NCBI GenBank assembly: GCA_001915545.1
Contig: MNQS01000131.1
Coordinates: forward strand, 21,145 to 85,144
Length of the DNA: 64,000 nucleotides
Source: Bacteroides sp. 43_108
Lineage (GTDB): Bacteria > Bacteroidota > Bacteroidia > Bacteroidales > Bacteroidaceae
Direction: 5' to 3'
Below the pieces are notes generated by a model. It worked only from the letters and a program-made list of their open reading frames with translations. It was not told the DNA's origin and did no database searches. The position numbers were made by a program, and so were the translations under genes. Within the stretch, counting starts at the first letter, position 1, and each line of letters begins with the position of its first letter. Below, in pieces: positions 1 through 9,705 of the stretch.

Positions 1-1040
1 GCGATTCCCAGGCAAACATATTCCCATCGCTTGTATTCTTCTGGTTTCTGATATTCTCAGTACCAACAGGTCTTCTGATGAACCGTATCGGCCAGAAACG
101 TACAGTTCTTATAAGCCTTATTGTCACATTCATATCTCTGCTTCTTCCAATATTCGGTGACAACTATACACTAATGCTCTGTTCGTTCTCGCTTCTTGGC
201 ATAGGCAATGCACTGATGCAGACATCGCTCAATCCATTGCTTAGCAACATAATATCAGGAAGCAAGTTGGCTAGTTCACTTACATTCGGACAGTTCGTAA
301 AAGCTATTGCATCATTCCTCGCACCATACATCGCTATGTGGGGAGCAACAGCTTCAATACCAGCATTCGGACTTGGCTGGCGCGTGCTCTTCCCTATATA
401 TATGATAATTGCTGTAATAGCAGTTATATGGCTTGGAGCAACTCCGATTGAGGAACAGCGTCCGGACAAAGCATCAGGTTTCGGCGACTGCGTAAGCCTA
501 TTGTCAAAACCTTTCATCCTTCTATGCTTCATCGGCATCATGTGCCATGTTGGAATAGACGTAGGTACAAACACAACTGCACCGAAAATACTTATGGAAC
601 GCCACTCGATGACACTCGACGATGCATCGTTTGCAACTAGTCTTTACTTCATATTCCGTACACTCGGATGTCTCAGCGGCGCCGTAATACTGCAAAAAAT
701 ATCTTCACGCAAGTTCTTTTCAATCAGCGTTGCTTGCATGCTGGTTGCCATGATAGCTCTTTTTATTTCCGATCTTAAGGCCGTCACATACATAGCCATC
801 GCACTTATAGGTTTCGGCAACTCGAATATATTCTCTATAATCTTCTCTCAGGCCATTCTTTCCACACCTGACAAGAAGAATGAAATCTCCGGTCTCATGA
901 TAATGGGTCTTTTCGGAGGTACGATATTCCCTCTGCTCATGGGATTCGCAGCTGATGCTGTCGGTCAGAACGGAGCAGTTGCTGTAATGACAGCCGGTAC
1001 AGCATATCTGCTGTTCTACACCTCAAAGGTCAGAAATTGA
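1..1040 (+). CDS. MFS sugar (probably fructose) permease, 5' end outside window
   Basis: Inner-membrane major facilitator importer of the fucose/glucose permease type. The frame is open from the first complete codon (position 3) through the ATG at 78, so that ATG is internal and the gene starts upstream of the window. About 346 residues are visible, rich in hydrophobic helices, with the basic loop MNRIGQKRT that fits the conserved MFS loop between helices 2 and 3. It ends 39 bp before a PfkB sugar kinase on the same strand, and a hybrid two-component sensor follows. This order matches the Bacteroides fructan locus (importer, fructokinase, sensor), so fructose is the likely substrate by inference. 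Confidence 0.85.
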   Translation, partial: DSQANIFPSLVFFWFLIFSVPTGLLMNRIGQKRTVLISLIVTFISLLLPIFGDNYTLMLCSFSLLGIGNALMQTSLNPLLSNIISGSKLASSLTFGQFVKAIASFLAPYIAMWGATASIPAFGLGWRVLFPIYMIIAVIAVIWLGATPIEEQRPDKASGFGDCVSLLSKPFILLCFIGIMCHVGIDVGTNTTAPKILMERHSMTLDDASFATSLYFIFRTLGCLSGAVILQKISSRKFFSISVACMLVAMIALFISDLKAVTYIAIALIGFGNSNIFSIIFSQAILSTPDKKNEISGLMIMGLFGGTIFPLLMGFAADAVGQNGAVAVMTAGTAYLLFYTSKVRN

Positions 1041-1079
1041 AATTTTGAAACATAACAAAAAACAAAAAGAATAATTACC

Positions 1080-1967
1080 ATGAATAAAGAGATAATTGTA
1101 GGAATGGGCGAAGCCCTTTGGGACATGCTTCCTGAAGGCAAAAAGATAGGTGGAGCACCGGCAAATTTTGCATACCACGTATCACAGTTCGGACTCGAAA
1201 GCTGTGTTGTAAGTGCCGTAGGCAACGACAAATTAGGTAATGAACTTACCGATAATTTCAAAGAAAAGAAATTATGTACACATATAGCAACGGTACCTTA
1301 TCCTACTGGCACCGTGATTGTGGAACTGGATGCAAACGGAGTGCCGAAGTACAATATTAAGGAAGGTGTTGCATGGGACAACATTCCTTACACAGCAGAA
1401 CTGGACACATTGGCACATTCAACACGTGCACTCTGTTTCGGCTCGCTTGCACAGCGCAGCCCAGTATCTCGCGAAACCATCAATCGCTTCATCGACACTA
1501 TGCCGGATGATCCGAATACTCTGAAAATCTTTGACATCAATCTCCGTCAGGACTTCTACACAAAAGAAATACTTTGCAACTCGCTGCGCAAATGCAACAT
1601 ACTCAAAATCAATGACGAAGAACTTGTTGCCATAAGCCGCATGTTCGGTTATCCAGGCATAGACCTTCAGGACAAATGCTGGATACTTCTGGCAAAATAC
1701 AATCTGAAGATGCTGATACTTACGTGTGGTGTGAACGGCAGTTACGTGTTCTGTCCAGGCGAAGTGTCATTCGTAGAAACACCGGTTGTAGAAGTGGTTG
1801 ACACAGTTGGAGCAGGCGACTCATTCACTGCAGCATTCGTATCAGCCATTATAAAGAACGTTCCAGTCAGAGAAGCACATAAGCTGGCTGTAGAAGTTTC
1901 AGCATACGTTTGCACACAAAACGGAGCCATGCCAGAACTTCCGCGAGCGCTCACAACAAGATTTTGA
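1080..1967 (+). CDS. PfkB-family carbohydrate kinase, probable fructokinase
   Basis: Cytoplasmic ribokinase-fold sugar kinase of 295 residues, normal for the family. The first PfkB signature appears as GGAPANFAYHVSQFG near residue 24, and the second as DTVGAGDSF at residues 241-249, where Asp247 is the expected catalytic base. Its position 39 bp after a sugar MFS permease and before a fructose-type hybrid sensor supports fructose phosphorylation after import. The last codons lie inside a GC-rich palindromic repeat (1942-1997), so the final few residues may be repeat-derived. A strong terminator follows at 2058. Specificity for fructose over other hexoses is inferred from context. Confidence 0.88.
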   Translation: MNKEIIVGMGEALWDMLPEGKKIGGAPANFAYHVSQFGLESCVVSAVGNDKLGNELTDNFKEKKLCTHIATVPYPTGTVIVELDANGVPKYNIKEGVAWDNIPYTAELDTLAHSTRALCFGSLAQRSPVSRETINRFIDTMPDDPNTLKIFDINLRQDFYTKEILCNSLRKCNILKINDEELVAISRMFGYPGIDLQDKCWILLAKYNLKMLILTCGVNGSYVFCPGEVSFVETPVVEVVDTVGAGDSFTAAFVSAIIKNVPVREAHKLAVEVSAYVCTQNGAMPELPRALTTRF

Positions 1968-1997
1968 AGCGCTCGAAATTTTCTTCGCGAGCGCTCA
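1942..1997. repeat. GC-rich dispersed palindromic repeat, copy A
   Basis: Three copies of the palindrome AGCGCT occur within about 55 bases, two of them inside GCGAGCGCTC (1943-1952 and 1987-1996). The sequence spans the stop codon of the fructokinase. It stands out from the AT-rich surroundings and resembles copies B (29630-29688), C (50395-50476) and D (59051-59112). Confidence 0.6.
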
Positions 1998-2057
1998 GGC
2001 TTTACAGTCTGAAGCCTAGGATAAGAAATCAGGCCAAATACTACAAACATAAGTGAT

Positions 2058-2110
2058 GAAGCCCCATATCATTACTCTTTCATAGAGGATGATATGGGGC
2101 TTCTTTATAT
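2058..2110 (+). terminator. Rho-independent terminator after fructokinase
   Basis: Perfect 15-bp stem, 2058-2072 with 2089-2103, 16-base loop, followed by TTTATATAT. It ends the importer-kinase unit. Confidence 0.85.
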
Positions 2111-2283
2111 ATATCAGACGTCTTTGCTAGAACCATGATAAAACAAAAAACATCAAATCAACGTGCAGTTTACTTGATGCTCAACCTAAATAATAACCCC
2201 TACGCCAAAATCTGTGCGCCCGCACACAAGACAACAGCACGAATAAGCAAATAAAAAATACTTGTCTAAACCACTCAAATCAT

Positions 2284-2291
2284 TAACTTTG
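2284..2291 (+). promoter_or_regulatory. Bacteroidales-type -7 box (TAACTTTG) for hybrid sensor
   Basis: TAACTTTG fits TAnnTTTG. It lies about 60 bp upstream of the ATG at 2352 and downstream of the farther in-frame ATG at 2262, which supports 2352 as the true start. Confidence 0.6.
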
Positions 2292-2351
2292 CGATATAAA
2301 ATCCGTCAATGCCGGAAAGTCAAACATACTACAACACATTTATCTCCAATA

Positions 2352-5162
2352 ATGAGAAACATATTATCATTTCTGACAATCCTCTTCTTCATAACCATAC
2401 TTGCTTCATGCAACAGCAGGCAAGGCGCCCGCTACACCATAGGCGTATCGCAATGCAGCGACGACGAATGGCGTGCCCAAATGAACAGCGAGATGAAACG
2501 CGAAGCTTTATTTCATCCAGACATAGCAGTAAACATAAGGTGTGCACACGACAACAGCAAAAAGCAGGCAAAAGACATAGAAGAGCTGATTGCAGACGGC
2601 GCAGACTTGCTTATAATTTCTCCCAACGAGGCCGATGAACTTACACCGGCCATAGAAAAGGCTTTCGACAAAGGAATACCGGTTGTTCTTGTTGATAGAA
2701 GAATCAATTCAAACAAATATACTGCTTACATCGGAGCTGACAACTACCGCATGGGCTACAGAGCCGGACAATACATAGGCGCACGACTGAACGGGCACGG
2801 CACAATAGCAGAAATCAGCGGTCTGAAAGCATCAACACCAGCAGTAGAGCGCCATCGCGGACTGACAGATGCCCTACGCGACTACCCGAACATAAGAATC
2901 GTAGCTTCTGCAGATGCCGGCTGGTTCGGCAAAGAGGCTGAAACGGCATTCGATTCCATCAACAACTTGGGCAGACACATAGACCTGGTGTTTGCACACA
3001 ATGACCACATGGCACTCGGAGCACGTCGCGCCGCTGACCGGATAGGCATTGGTTCATCAATTCTTTTTGTAGGTTTTGATGCACTCCCAGGAAAATGATT
3101 GGGTGTAGAAAGCGTCATGGAAGGCAAACTAGATGCTACGTTCATATATCCTACAGGAGGTGACAAAGCTATTGAAGTGGCCTCTGCAATACTCCACAAA
3201 CGCCCATACGAGCGCGAAAACATACTCTCTACAGACTTGGTGACCAAAGACAATGCGCGCATAATGCAGATGCAGACAGAACACATTGCAAACCTTGACA
3301 AAAAAATAAACGTGCTTGACAGCAAACTTGCAACAATACTTCAACGCATATCACTTCAACGTACCATACTTGCAGCCGGAGCTGTAATCATAATTCTGAT
3401 ATGCACACTTCTAGCCATTGCAGTAAGCGCATTCAGAACTAAATCAAGGATGAATTGCAAGCTGACACGTCAGAAAGCACAACTTGAAGAACAACGTGCA
3501 CGCCTTGTGGACCTGACAGCAAAACTGGAACAGGCAACACAGGCCAAATTGGCATTTTTCACAAATGTGTCGCATGACATACGAACACCGCTTACACTCA
3601 TAGCAGATCCGGTGGAAAGACTTATAGCCGACCCGGAAATTACACCACGTCAGCGTACACTTCTTGAAAATATCAGACAAAGTACAGCAATACTCTTGAG
3701 ACTTGTAGGACAGATACTCGATTTCAGAAAATACGAGACTGGAATGCTCAAGCCAAAATTCACATCAATCAACATAGTTTCTGCAATATGCGAATGGACA
3801 AAGTCGTTTGCTTCTCTTGCAGATGAACGCAAAATCATATTTACAATCGACTGGGATTCCATATCCACTGATACACGCGTCGATGCAGATAAAGAGATGC
3901 TGGAACGCATTGTATACAATCTTCTTTCAAACGCTTTCAAATATACACCTGATGGAGGAAACATAAGCATCATACTGTCAATGGAAGGAACACCGTCGGA
4001 TGCATATCTCTGCCTGCAGTTTAAAGACAGCGGACAAGGAATTGAAGCCGAGCGTTTAGACAAAATATTCGACAGTTTCAGCCAAACCGGCATCAGCGGA
4101 GCCGGTTCAGGCATAGGCCTTGCAATCGTAAAGGCGTTCACAAAGCTGCACTATGGCACTGTTGATGTCTACAGTTTGCCTGGAAAAGGTTCAACATTCA
4201 CCATACGTATACCACTGCATCAGGCAGAAATATCGGAAGATTCAACTGACGACATCAAGGCTGACAGCAAACTTGCAAAACAGGCAATAGCCAGCAGCCG
4301 CATGCAGACAGCACCTGTAAACACGGAGACAAACAATACGACATCTCATCCAGAAGATGAGAACACAGTGGAAAAGCCGTCAATATTGATAATAGACGAC
4401 AATCTCCAATTGCGTTCATACATTGCAGACCTGCTATCCGATGAATTCAGCATCACACTTGCAGCCGACGGCCTTGAAGGCCTTACAAAAGCATCAGAAT
4501 CTGTGCCGGATGCCGTAATTTGCGATGTCATGATGCCAACAATGAACGGAATGGAATTCTGCAAAAGACTCAAAAGCGATATAAGAACATCGCACATACC
4601 TGTACTGATGCTTACAGCATGCGCTGAAGATATCCAACGTATAGAAGGATACACAAGCGGTGCTGATGCATATCTTACCAAACCGTTCCAAGCACCGCTT
4701 CTCATTGCACGACTGAAAAGTCTGCTTGAAAACAGGAAAAGGCTTGCTGATTTCTTCAGCTACAGAAGCAACATTACGGAAGAAAAAGAGGAAACAGATA
4801 TCAACGTAAATACCGTTGATAGAACATTTGCGGTGAAACTGCGCAAAATTATAGACGAAATGCTTACTGATACCAATCTAAGCGTTGAAGACATCGGTTC
4901 ACGCATGGGTTTGGGGCGCGTGCAGCTCTACAGAAAGACCAAGGCTCTTACCGGATGCTCGCCTAACGAACTGATTAGAAATGCCCGTCTAGAGAAAGCT
5001 TCACAGCTCCTCAAAACCACAGTTATGACTATAGCAGAAATAACTTACGAAGTAGGATTCAGTTCACCTTCATATTTTACAAAGTGCTATAAGGAACAAT
5101 TTGGAGTAAACCCTACAGACACAGGGGCACGAAAGAAAAATTCCACAAAACCAAAGCAGTAA
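2352..5162 (+). pseudogene. Hybrid two-component fructose sensor/regulator, interrupted by in-frame TGA
   Basis: One-protein phosphorelay of the Bacteroides HTCS type, about 936 codons if read through. In order: signal/lipobox-like N-terminus (ITILASC), LacI-type periplasmic sugar-binding domain (about 25-320), membrane helix (about 339-362), histidine kinase with NVSHDIRTPL (His near 408), ATPase boxes (NLLSNAFKYTP, GSGIGLAIV), receiver (IIDDN, phospho-Asp in ICDVMMP near 725, K in TKPF), and a C-terminal AraC helix-turn-helix. Codon 249 (3096-3098) is TGA, within the sensor domain after ALPGK; the same frame continues without a gap as LGVESV. The two halves are thus colinear parts of one gene. 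GGA to TGA is one plausible single-base origin. TTG at 3099 could restart translation but would give a protein lacking most of the sensor. Neighbours suggest a fructose ligand, as in BT1754. Confidence 0.85.
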
Positions 5163-5335
5163 AATCCCTCTACAATACCAATACAATACACGTGCCGATG
5201 CAAGCATGAGACATTGAGGTTATAAAAAACAGCTATTTGACCGTCCCATTCTATAGAAACAATATATCCCAACACATCAATGGGCTATATACGGCAAAAT
5301 GTTATTATTGGACAAAAGGATATAACATAAAAAAT

Positions 5336-5390
5336 CCTCTGTACGCAACACATGAATTCTTATTATCGAATACTTGTGTTAGTACAGAGG
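5336..5390 (-). terminator. Long hairpin terminator after outer-membrane barrel gene
   Basis: CCTCTGTAC (5336-5344) pairs with 5382-5390, extended by AACACA with TGTGTT and a GAATTC-like inner pair. An A run at 5329-5334 gives the U tract on the minus strand, downstream of the leftward gene ending at 5444. Confidence 0.75.
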
Positions 5391-5443
5391 TTATGCATTT
5401 ATGTGCTATATGCTATTAAATCTGAATAAATGGGTAATATGCT

Positions 5444-5989
5444 TTAGAAAGCATAATATGCACCAAATGAAATGTTGTTGTTGTCTATACCGAGTCCAAA
5501 TGAGCTTACATCTGGTCCGCCCTCATGCTTGTAGCCGAAATAGCCAAGACGTGCAACAAGTGCGACATGCTCAGTCAGATCAACTTTGATACCTGGACGT
5601 ATACCGATACCCCAAGATGTCTCATCATCGTAACTGTCACCATCATAGTAATAATCGCCTGTACCTACAATAAATCCTCCATCAAGGAAGAAACTTACTT
5701 TTCCTGTAGATGCAAATGTGTAGCGTGCATACGGATTGACGCTGAAGAAATTAGTTGATGTTGATTTACCCTTGTCTGGATTAACGTTGGTATAAGCTTC
5801 TGATATACCGATGGCGATATCCCACTTGTCATTAAGTTTGTAACCAATTTCTGGTGCAATTGTGAAAGTTGTCATATCAACTTCATCTGCAGATTGGAAA
5901 TTCAGTCCTAAAGATCCTCCCAACCATACCTGTGCCTGCATGGCAGTTGAGGCAAGTGCAAAACATGCCGCTAGTAAAATTTTTTTCAT
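5444..5989 (-). CDS. Small outer-membrane beta-barrel protein
   Basis: Predicted outer-membrane porin-like barrel of 181 residues. A clear signal peptide (MKKILLAACFALASTAMQA, cleaved before QVW) is followed by alternating amphipathic strands rich in Gly and aromatic residues, ending in the C-terminal Phe (GAYYAF) typical of Bam substrates. It fits the general 8-strand OmpW/OmpX-like or 'porin family protein' group. No ligand or partner can be assigned. It is monocistronic, transcribed leftward, convergent with the hybrid sensor, with a long hairpin terminator between them. Confidence 0.8.
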   Translation of the reverse strand: MKKILLAACFALASTAMQAQVWLGGSLGLNFQSADEVDMTTFTIAPEIGYKLNDKWDIAIGISEAYTNVNPDKGKSTSTNFFSVNPYARYTFASTGKVSFFLDGGFIVGTGDYYYDGDSYDDETSWGIGIRPGIKVDLTEHVALVARLGYFGYKHEGGPDVSSFGLGIDNNNISFGAYYAF

Positions 5990-6142
5990 AATACAATTTG
6001 TTTTTTGTTATACCCTACTCTTTTACAGGTTTTCGGCTTGTCCTGATTATCTCTTTTTACCCCTATTAACAAAAGTCTCTATAAATTTGTTCACTGTTTC
6101 TTTGAAAAAAGTCATTTAAACGCAAAAAAGTATACTTTGCCT

Positions 6143-6173
6143 CTTGCGCTTCTGTTCAGATAGCATAATTTTG
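6143..6173 (+). promoter_or_regulatory. Promoter for GH95-like gene
   Basis: TAATTTTG (6166-6173) matches TAnnTTTG and CTTG (6143-6146) lies 19 bp upstream where the -33 TTTG box is expected. The ATG at 6247 is about 70 bp downstream. Confidence 0.5.
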
Positions 6174-6246
6174 CATAAATGAGATTTATACATCTGCGTT
6201 TTGCAGCAGACCTATTACTAAACCTGTTTTAAAGATAAATTTAACT

Positions 6247-8514
6247 ATGAACAGAATCGCAGTTTTTTTCAGCATGTTGTGCCTATATGTCACATCATGC
6301 ATGTGTTCACAACCTTCATCCTCGGATGAATGCATGAGGAAATATATGGACAGCCAGTCACTTGTTTGGGAACAAATGCCTTTGCAATGGAATGAAGGAG
6401 CATTCCTGGGCAACGGAAGTATAGGCATGGTTGTATATGTAGATACAGCCGACAACAGCCTCACACTTTGGTTGAGCCGTCCCGATGTAACAGACCACCG
6501 CAAAGCACCTAACAGGAAAACATCTATGGGTGTGAAAGATGCTTCAGTAATGGTTGACTATTGCCGCATGGATATCGGAAAAATGAAAATGTTCCCAAAA
6601 GGTAAAATATTATCCGGACGCATGGTATTGGACATATATAATGCTGAATTAAAAGGCGTTCTGCAAACTGATGCGGGCAAAATAGAATTCACTGCTTATA
6701 CACCTTACAATCATGATGTAAACATCGTAGAAACTGCAACAGATGTTCCTTGTGAATGGAAGTTGGAGCCCGGCAGTCCTCTCTCGCCACGTATCCAGGT
6801 ATTTCCGCACCTGAAAAAAGAGCTTCAATACGAAGGAAACCCAGAACCAATATGCCACGAAGGAGAAAACGAAGGTTGGAGTGAGCACAAACTTCTGGCT
6901 GGAGGCGACTATGCAACATATTGGAAAACTTTCGCACTTTCAGAAGGTGGTAAGGCCATGTGTATTTCTACACAAAACGAGGTGCCGAACGAAGGACTCT
7001 CACTGCCGAAAGCAAAAAAGGCCGTAGAAAAGGTTATGCATGAAGGTCTGAAAAAAGTCAAAAAAGACATGTACAAATGGTGGCATGGCTATTATCAAAC
7101 AGGAACAATCTGTATTCCTGACAAAAAAATGGAAAATTTCTACCATATACAGCTATATAAACTTGCTACATGCTCAAGGCCTGAAGGCCCCGCAATGGAC
7201 GTATTCGGAACATTCTATAAAACCAGTCAATGGCCTGGAATATGGTGGAATCTGAATGTACAGCTGACTTATATGTCAACTTTGCCGACGAATCGTCTGA
7301 CCCAGGCCGAAAATTTCATAAAACTTATGGACGAAAGCCTATTCGACATACTTGAGTCAAAAGGTACGGCTAAAGTTGGCGACTTTGCATGGGCGCTCCA
7401 TACATACTGGTCATACATGCGCTACGCTGGATGTTCATGGGAGGAAATAGGCCGAAAAGTTGGACCTAAAGCAGAAGGCATTCTTGAGATATACAAGCCT
7501 CACCTTAAAGATAATGGAGAAACAATAGATCTGATTGATACAGAATCTCCAGAATATGAGGGTTTCAAGGTGTATAACAACAGCAACTACAATCTGGCGG
7601 CTCTGAGATGGATACTGAGTGTTCTGACTGAAATAAACGAGAAGACTGGTATGTACAGCGACAAAGTTGACGGATGGAAAAATTTGCAGCGCAGACTTCA
7701 TCCTGCACCTGTAGACGAAAACGGATACATGATTGCATCGAATAAGCCAATGGCTAAATCGCATCGCCATTATTCGCATTTGTTGTCATTCTACCCTCTC
7801 AAACTGCAAGATCCTACAGATCCTGCTACAGCATCTGTCCTTGAAAAATCTATAGATCACTGGATGAATATAGGTAAAGGAAGCGGTTTGGCAGGATATT
7901 CATACACCGGCGCCGCATCACTATACGCATTTCTAGGAAACGGAAATAAAGCATACGCAAAACTCTATCACTTCCTGAACAAGCCTATAGGAATAAGCAT
8001 TCTGTTGCCAAACACCATGTATGTGGAATGCGAAGGAAAAAATCCTGTAATAGAAACTCCACTCAGCGCCGCTACAGCTATTACGGAAATGCTCTTGCAA
8101 AGCTGGGGAGAAACAATAAGACCATTCCCTGCAATACCTGAAGAATGGAAAACTTGTTCATTCCATAAATTAAGGGCTGAAGGCGGATTTGATGTATCAG
8201 CATCTATGAAAGAAGGAAAGCTGGAATGGATTGAAATAAGCAGCACAAAGAAAGGTACTTGCCGAATAAGCCTTCCTGAGTGGAATGATGTAAGAATTGT
8301 CGATGGAAACAAAGCCAAAATGAATTCCTTAGGAAACGGCATTTATGAAATATATCTGAAGAAAGGACAAACTGTATGTCTCAGCAATTCAGATGCAACT
8401 GAACGTACCTGCAATAAGCAGATACAGACAATTATATCTGAAAAGAATTTCTATGGAGTTAAAAAAGGCAAAGGTCTGAAAAGACAGATGGATTGGCCCA
8501 AAACAAAATTATAA
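6247..8514 (+). CDS. GH95-like glycoside hydrolase lipoprotein
   Basis: Secreted, probably lipid-anchored enzyme of 755 residues. The N-terminus has a signal sequence with a lipobox-like VTSC. The (alpha/alpha)6 barrel shows WWNLNVQLTYM near residue 334, matching the GH95 NxN segment whose two asparagines help activate the catalytic water, then HRHYSHLLSFYP near residue 506 and a C-terminal GH95-type segment (LLQSWGET, then FPAIPEEW and LRAEGGF). Known GH95 members are inverting alpha-L-fucosidases or alpha-L-galactosidases. The EW pair that usually precedes the HRH motif is not evident, so this may be a divergent subgroup with another substrate. It stands alone, without a SusC/SusD pair beside it. 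Confidence 0.75.
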   Translation: MNRIAVFFSMLCLYVTSCMCSQPSSSDECMRKYMDSQSLVWEQMPLQWNEGAFLGNGSIGMVVYVDTADNSLTLWLSRPDVTDHRKAPNRKTSMGVKDASVMVDYCRMDIGKMKMFPKGKILSGRMVLDIYNAELKGVLQTDAGKIEFTAYTPYNHDVNIVETATDVPCEWKLEPGSPLSPRIQVFPHLKKELQYEGNPEPICHEGENEGWSEHKLLAGGDYATYWKTFALSEGGKAMCISTQNEVPNEGLSLPKAKKAVEKVMHEGLKKVKKDMYKWWHGYYQTGTICIPDKKMENFYHIQLYKLATCSRPEGPAMDVFGTFYKTSQWPGIWWNLNVQLTYMSTLPTNRLTQAENFIKLMDESLFDILESKGTAKVGDFAWALHTYWSYMRYAGCSWEEIGRKVGPKAEGILEIYKPHLKDNGETIDLIDTESPEYEGFKVYNNSNYNLAALRWILSVLTEINEKTGMYSDKVDGWKNLQRRLHPAPVDENGYMIASNKPMAKSHRHYSHLLSFYPLKLQDPTDPATASVLEKSIDHWMNIGKGSGLAGYSYTGAASLYAFLGNGNKAYAKLYHFLNKPIGISILLPNTMYVECEGKNPVIETPLSAATAITEMLLQSWGETIRPFPAIPEEWKTCSFHKLRAEGGFDVSASMKEGKLEWIEISSTKKGTCRISLPEWNDVRIVDGNKAKMNSLGNGIYEIYLKKGQTVCLSNSDATERTCNKQIQTIISEKNFYGVKKGKGLKRQMDWPKTKL

Positions 8515-8593
8515 AATATCATTAAGCCTGAATTTTATGCATCCGCCATTCAATGAGCATGCATAACTAGGCTATAAAATGAAAGCAAAGTCA

Positions 8594-8601
8594 TATCTTT
8601 G
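8594..8601 (+). promoter_or_regulatory. -7 box (TATCTTTG) for peptidylprolyl isomerase
   Basis: TATCTTTG matches TAnnTTTG, about 70 bp upstream of the preferred ATG at 8673. Confidence 0.5.
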
Positions 8602-8672
8602 CATATCGGTAGGAACGTACGCATATATACATGCTTCGTTCGCAAACAAAACAACAAATAACAACAAATCTT

Positions 8673-9431
8673 ATGGAAGAAAATAATAAGGAAACAAGAG
8701 CTGTCATTTCGACATCTCTAGGCGAAATCGAAGTGAAGCTTTACAACGAAACACCATTACATCGCGACAACTTCATAAAGTTGGCAAAAGAAGGCTTCTA
8801 TAACGGCACATTGTTCCACAGAGTAATAAAAGATTTCATGATCCAAGGAGGTGACCCAGACAGCAAAGGTGCATCATCTTCAAAACGCCTTGGAACAGGA
8901 GGACCAGGATATACAATTCCTGCAGAAATAAAGGATGAACTTATACATAAACGTGGTGCACTTTGCGCCGCACGTCTCGGTGATGAAATGAATCCTAAAC
9001 GCGAATCGTCAGGCTCGCAGTTCTATATTGTCTGGGGAAAGAAGTACAACAGCGGACAACTTGCACAACTTGACAAGCAAATGGAAATACATCATCAGCA
9101 AGAAATTCTGAATAATCTTGCCGTTGAACATAGAGAAGAAATTCTGGACCTCAGAAGAAAACGCGACCGCGCTGGACTTGAAGCACTTCAGGAAAGACTA
9201 ATAAACGAAACTCGCAAAATAGCTGCTGAAAAAGGCATTGGAGGGTTGTCAGAAAATCAGAAAAACGTGTACGCTGAATTCGGAGGAACTCCACACCTGG
9301 ACGGTCAATATACTGTATTCGGTGAAGTTACACGCGGTCTTGACATTGTTGAAAAGATACAAAACTGCAGTACTGGAACTGCCGACAGACCAAAAGAAGA
9401 CATAACTATGGATGTGCGCATAGTTGAATAA
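8673..9431 (+). CDS. Cyclophilin-type peptidylprolyl cis-trans isomerase
   Basis: Catalyses proline isomerisation during folding. The start at 8673 (MEENNKETRAV) is preferred over the in-frame ATG at 8631 because the conserved fold begins just after it. Cyclophilin motifs are clear: FHRVIKDFMIQGGDP, GSQFYIVWG and the C-terminal GEVTRGLDIVEKI. A charged helical insertion of roughly 80 residues (HHQQEILNNLAVEHREEI and following) splits the domain, as seen in many Bacteroidales cyclophilins. No signal peptide is present, so it is probably cytoplasmic. Length with this start is 252 residues. Confidence 0.9.
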   Translation: MEENNKETRAVISTSLGEIEVKLYNETPLHRDNFIKLAKEGFYNGTLFHRVIKDFMIQGGDPDSKGASSSKRLGTGGPGYTIPAEIKDELIHKRGALCAARLGDEMNPKRESSGSQFYIVWGKKYNSGQLAQLDKQMEIHHQQEILNNLAVEHREEILDLRRKRDRAGLEALQERLINETRKIAAEKGIGGLSENQKNVYAEFGGTPHLDGQYTVFGEVTRGLDIVEKIQNCSTGTADRPKEDITMDVRIVE

Positions 9432-9457
9432 CAACATATTCATATAAGAAACACTAC

Positions 9458-9508
9458 AAGCCGGAGAGGATGCAAGAGTTCAAAAAGCTCATTCTCTCCG
9501 GCTTTATT
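9458..9508 (+). terminator. Rho-independent terminator after cyclophilin gene
   Basis: AAGCCGGAGAG (9458-9468) pairs with CTCTCCGGCTT (9494-9504), followed by TATTATTTATT. Confidence 0.8.
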
Positions 9509-9606
9509 ATTTATTATATAGCTTGAAATGCTCACTTGTCGCACATATATAAAACAAAAAAGGTTAAAAAGAGATATTCTTTATAGCAATAAGCCATCTA
9601 TGGCAT

Positions 9607-9614
9607 TATATTTG
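9607..9614 (+). promoter_or_regulatory. -7 box (TATATTTG) for clpC
   Basis: TATATTTG matches the Bacteroidales consensus and lies about 90 bp upstream of the ATG at 9706. Confidence 0.55.
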
Positions 9615-9705
9615 CTTATATATGAAATGTCATGGTATGTCTGAAACCAAACTCAGATTTTTACCGTAAAAAGACACTAAATTCTACAAAATAACAAATA
9701 AGAAC

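Noticed and set aside
3096..3098. Genome-wide recoding of TGA as an amino acid
   Set aside because: Many intact genes here end in TGA at the expected length (fructokinase, Crp/Fnr regulator, M3 peptidase, ffh), so TGA is a normal stop.
3099..5162. Separate histidine kinase gene starting at TTG 3099
   Set aside because: It lies in the same frame as the upstream half with only one stop codon between, and would begin in the middle of the sugar-binding domain; better read as one interrupted gene.
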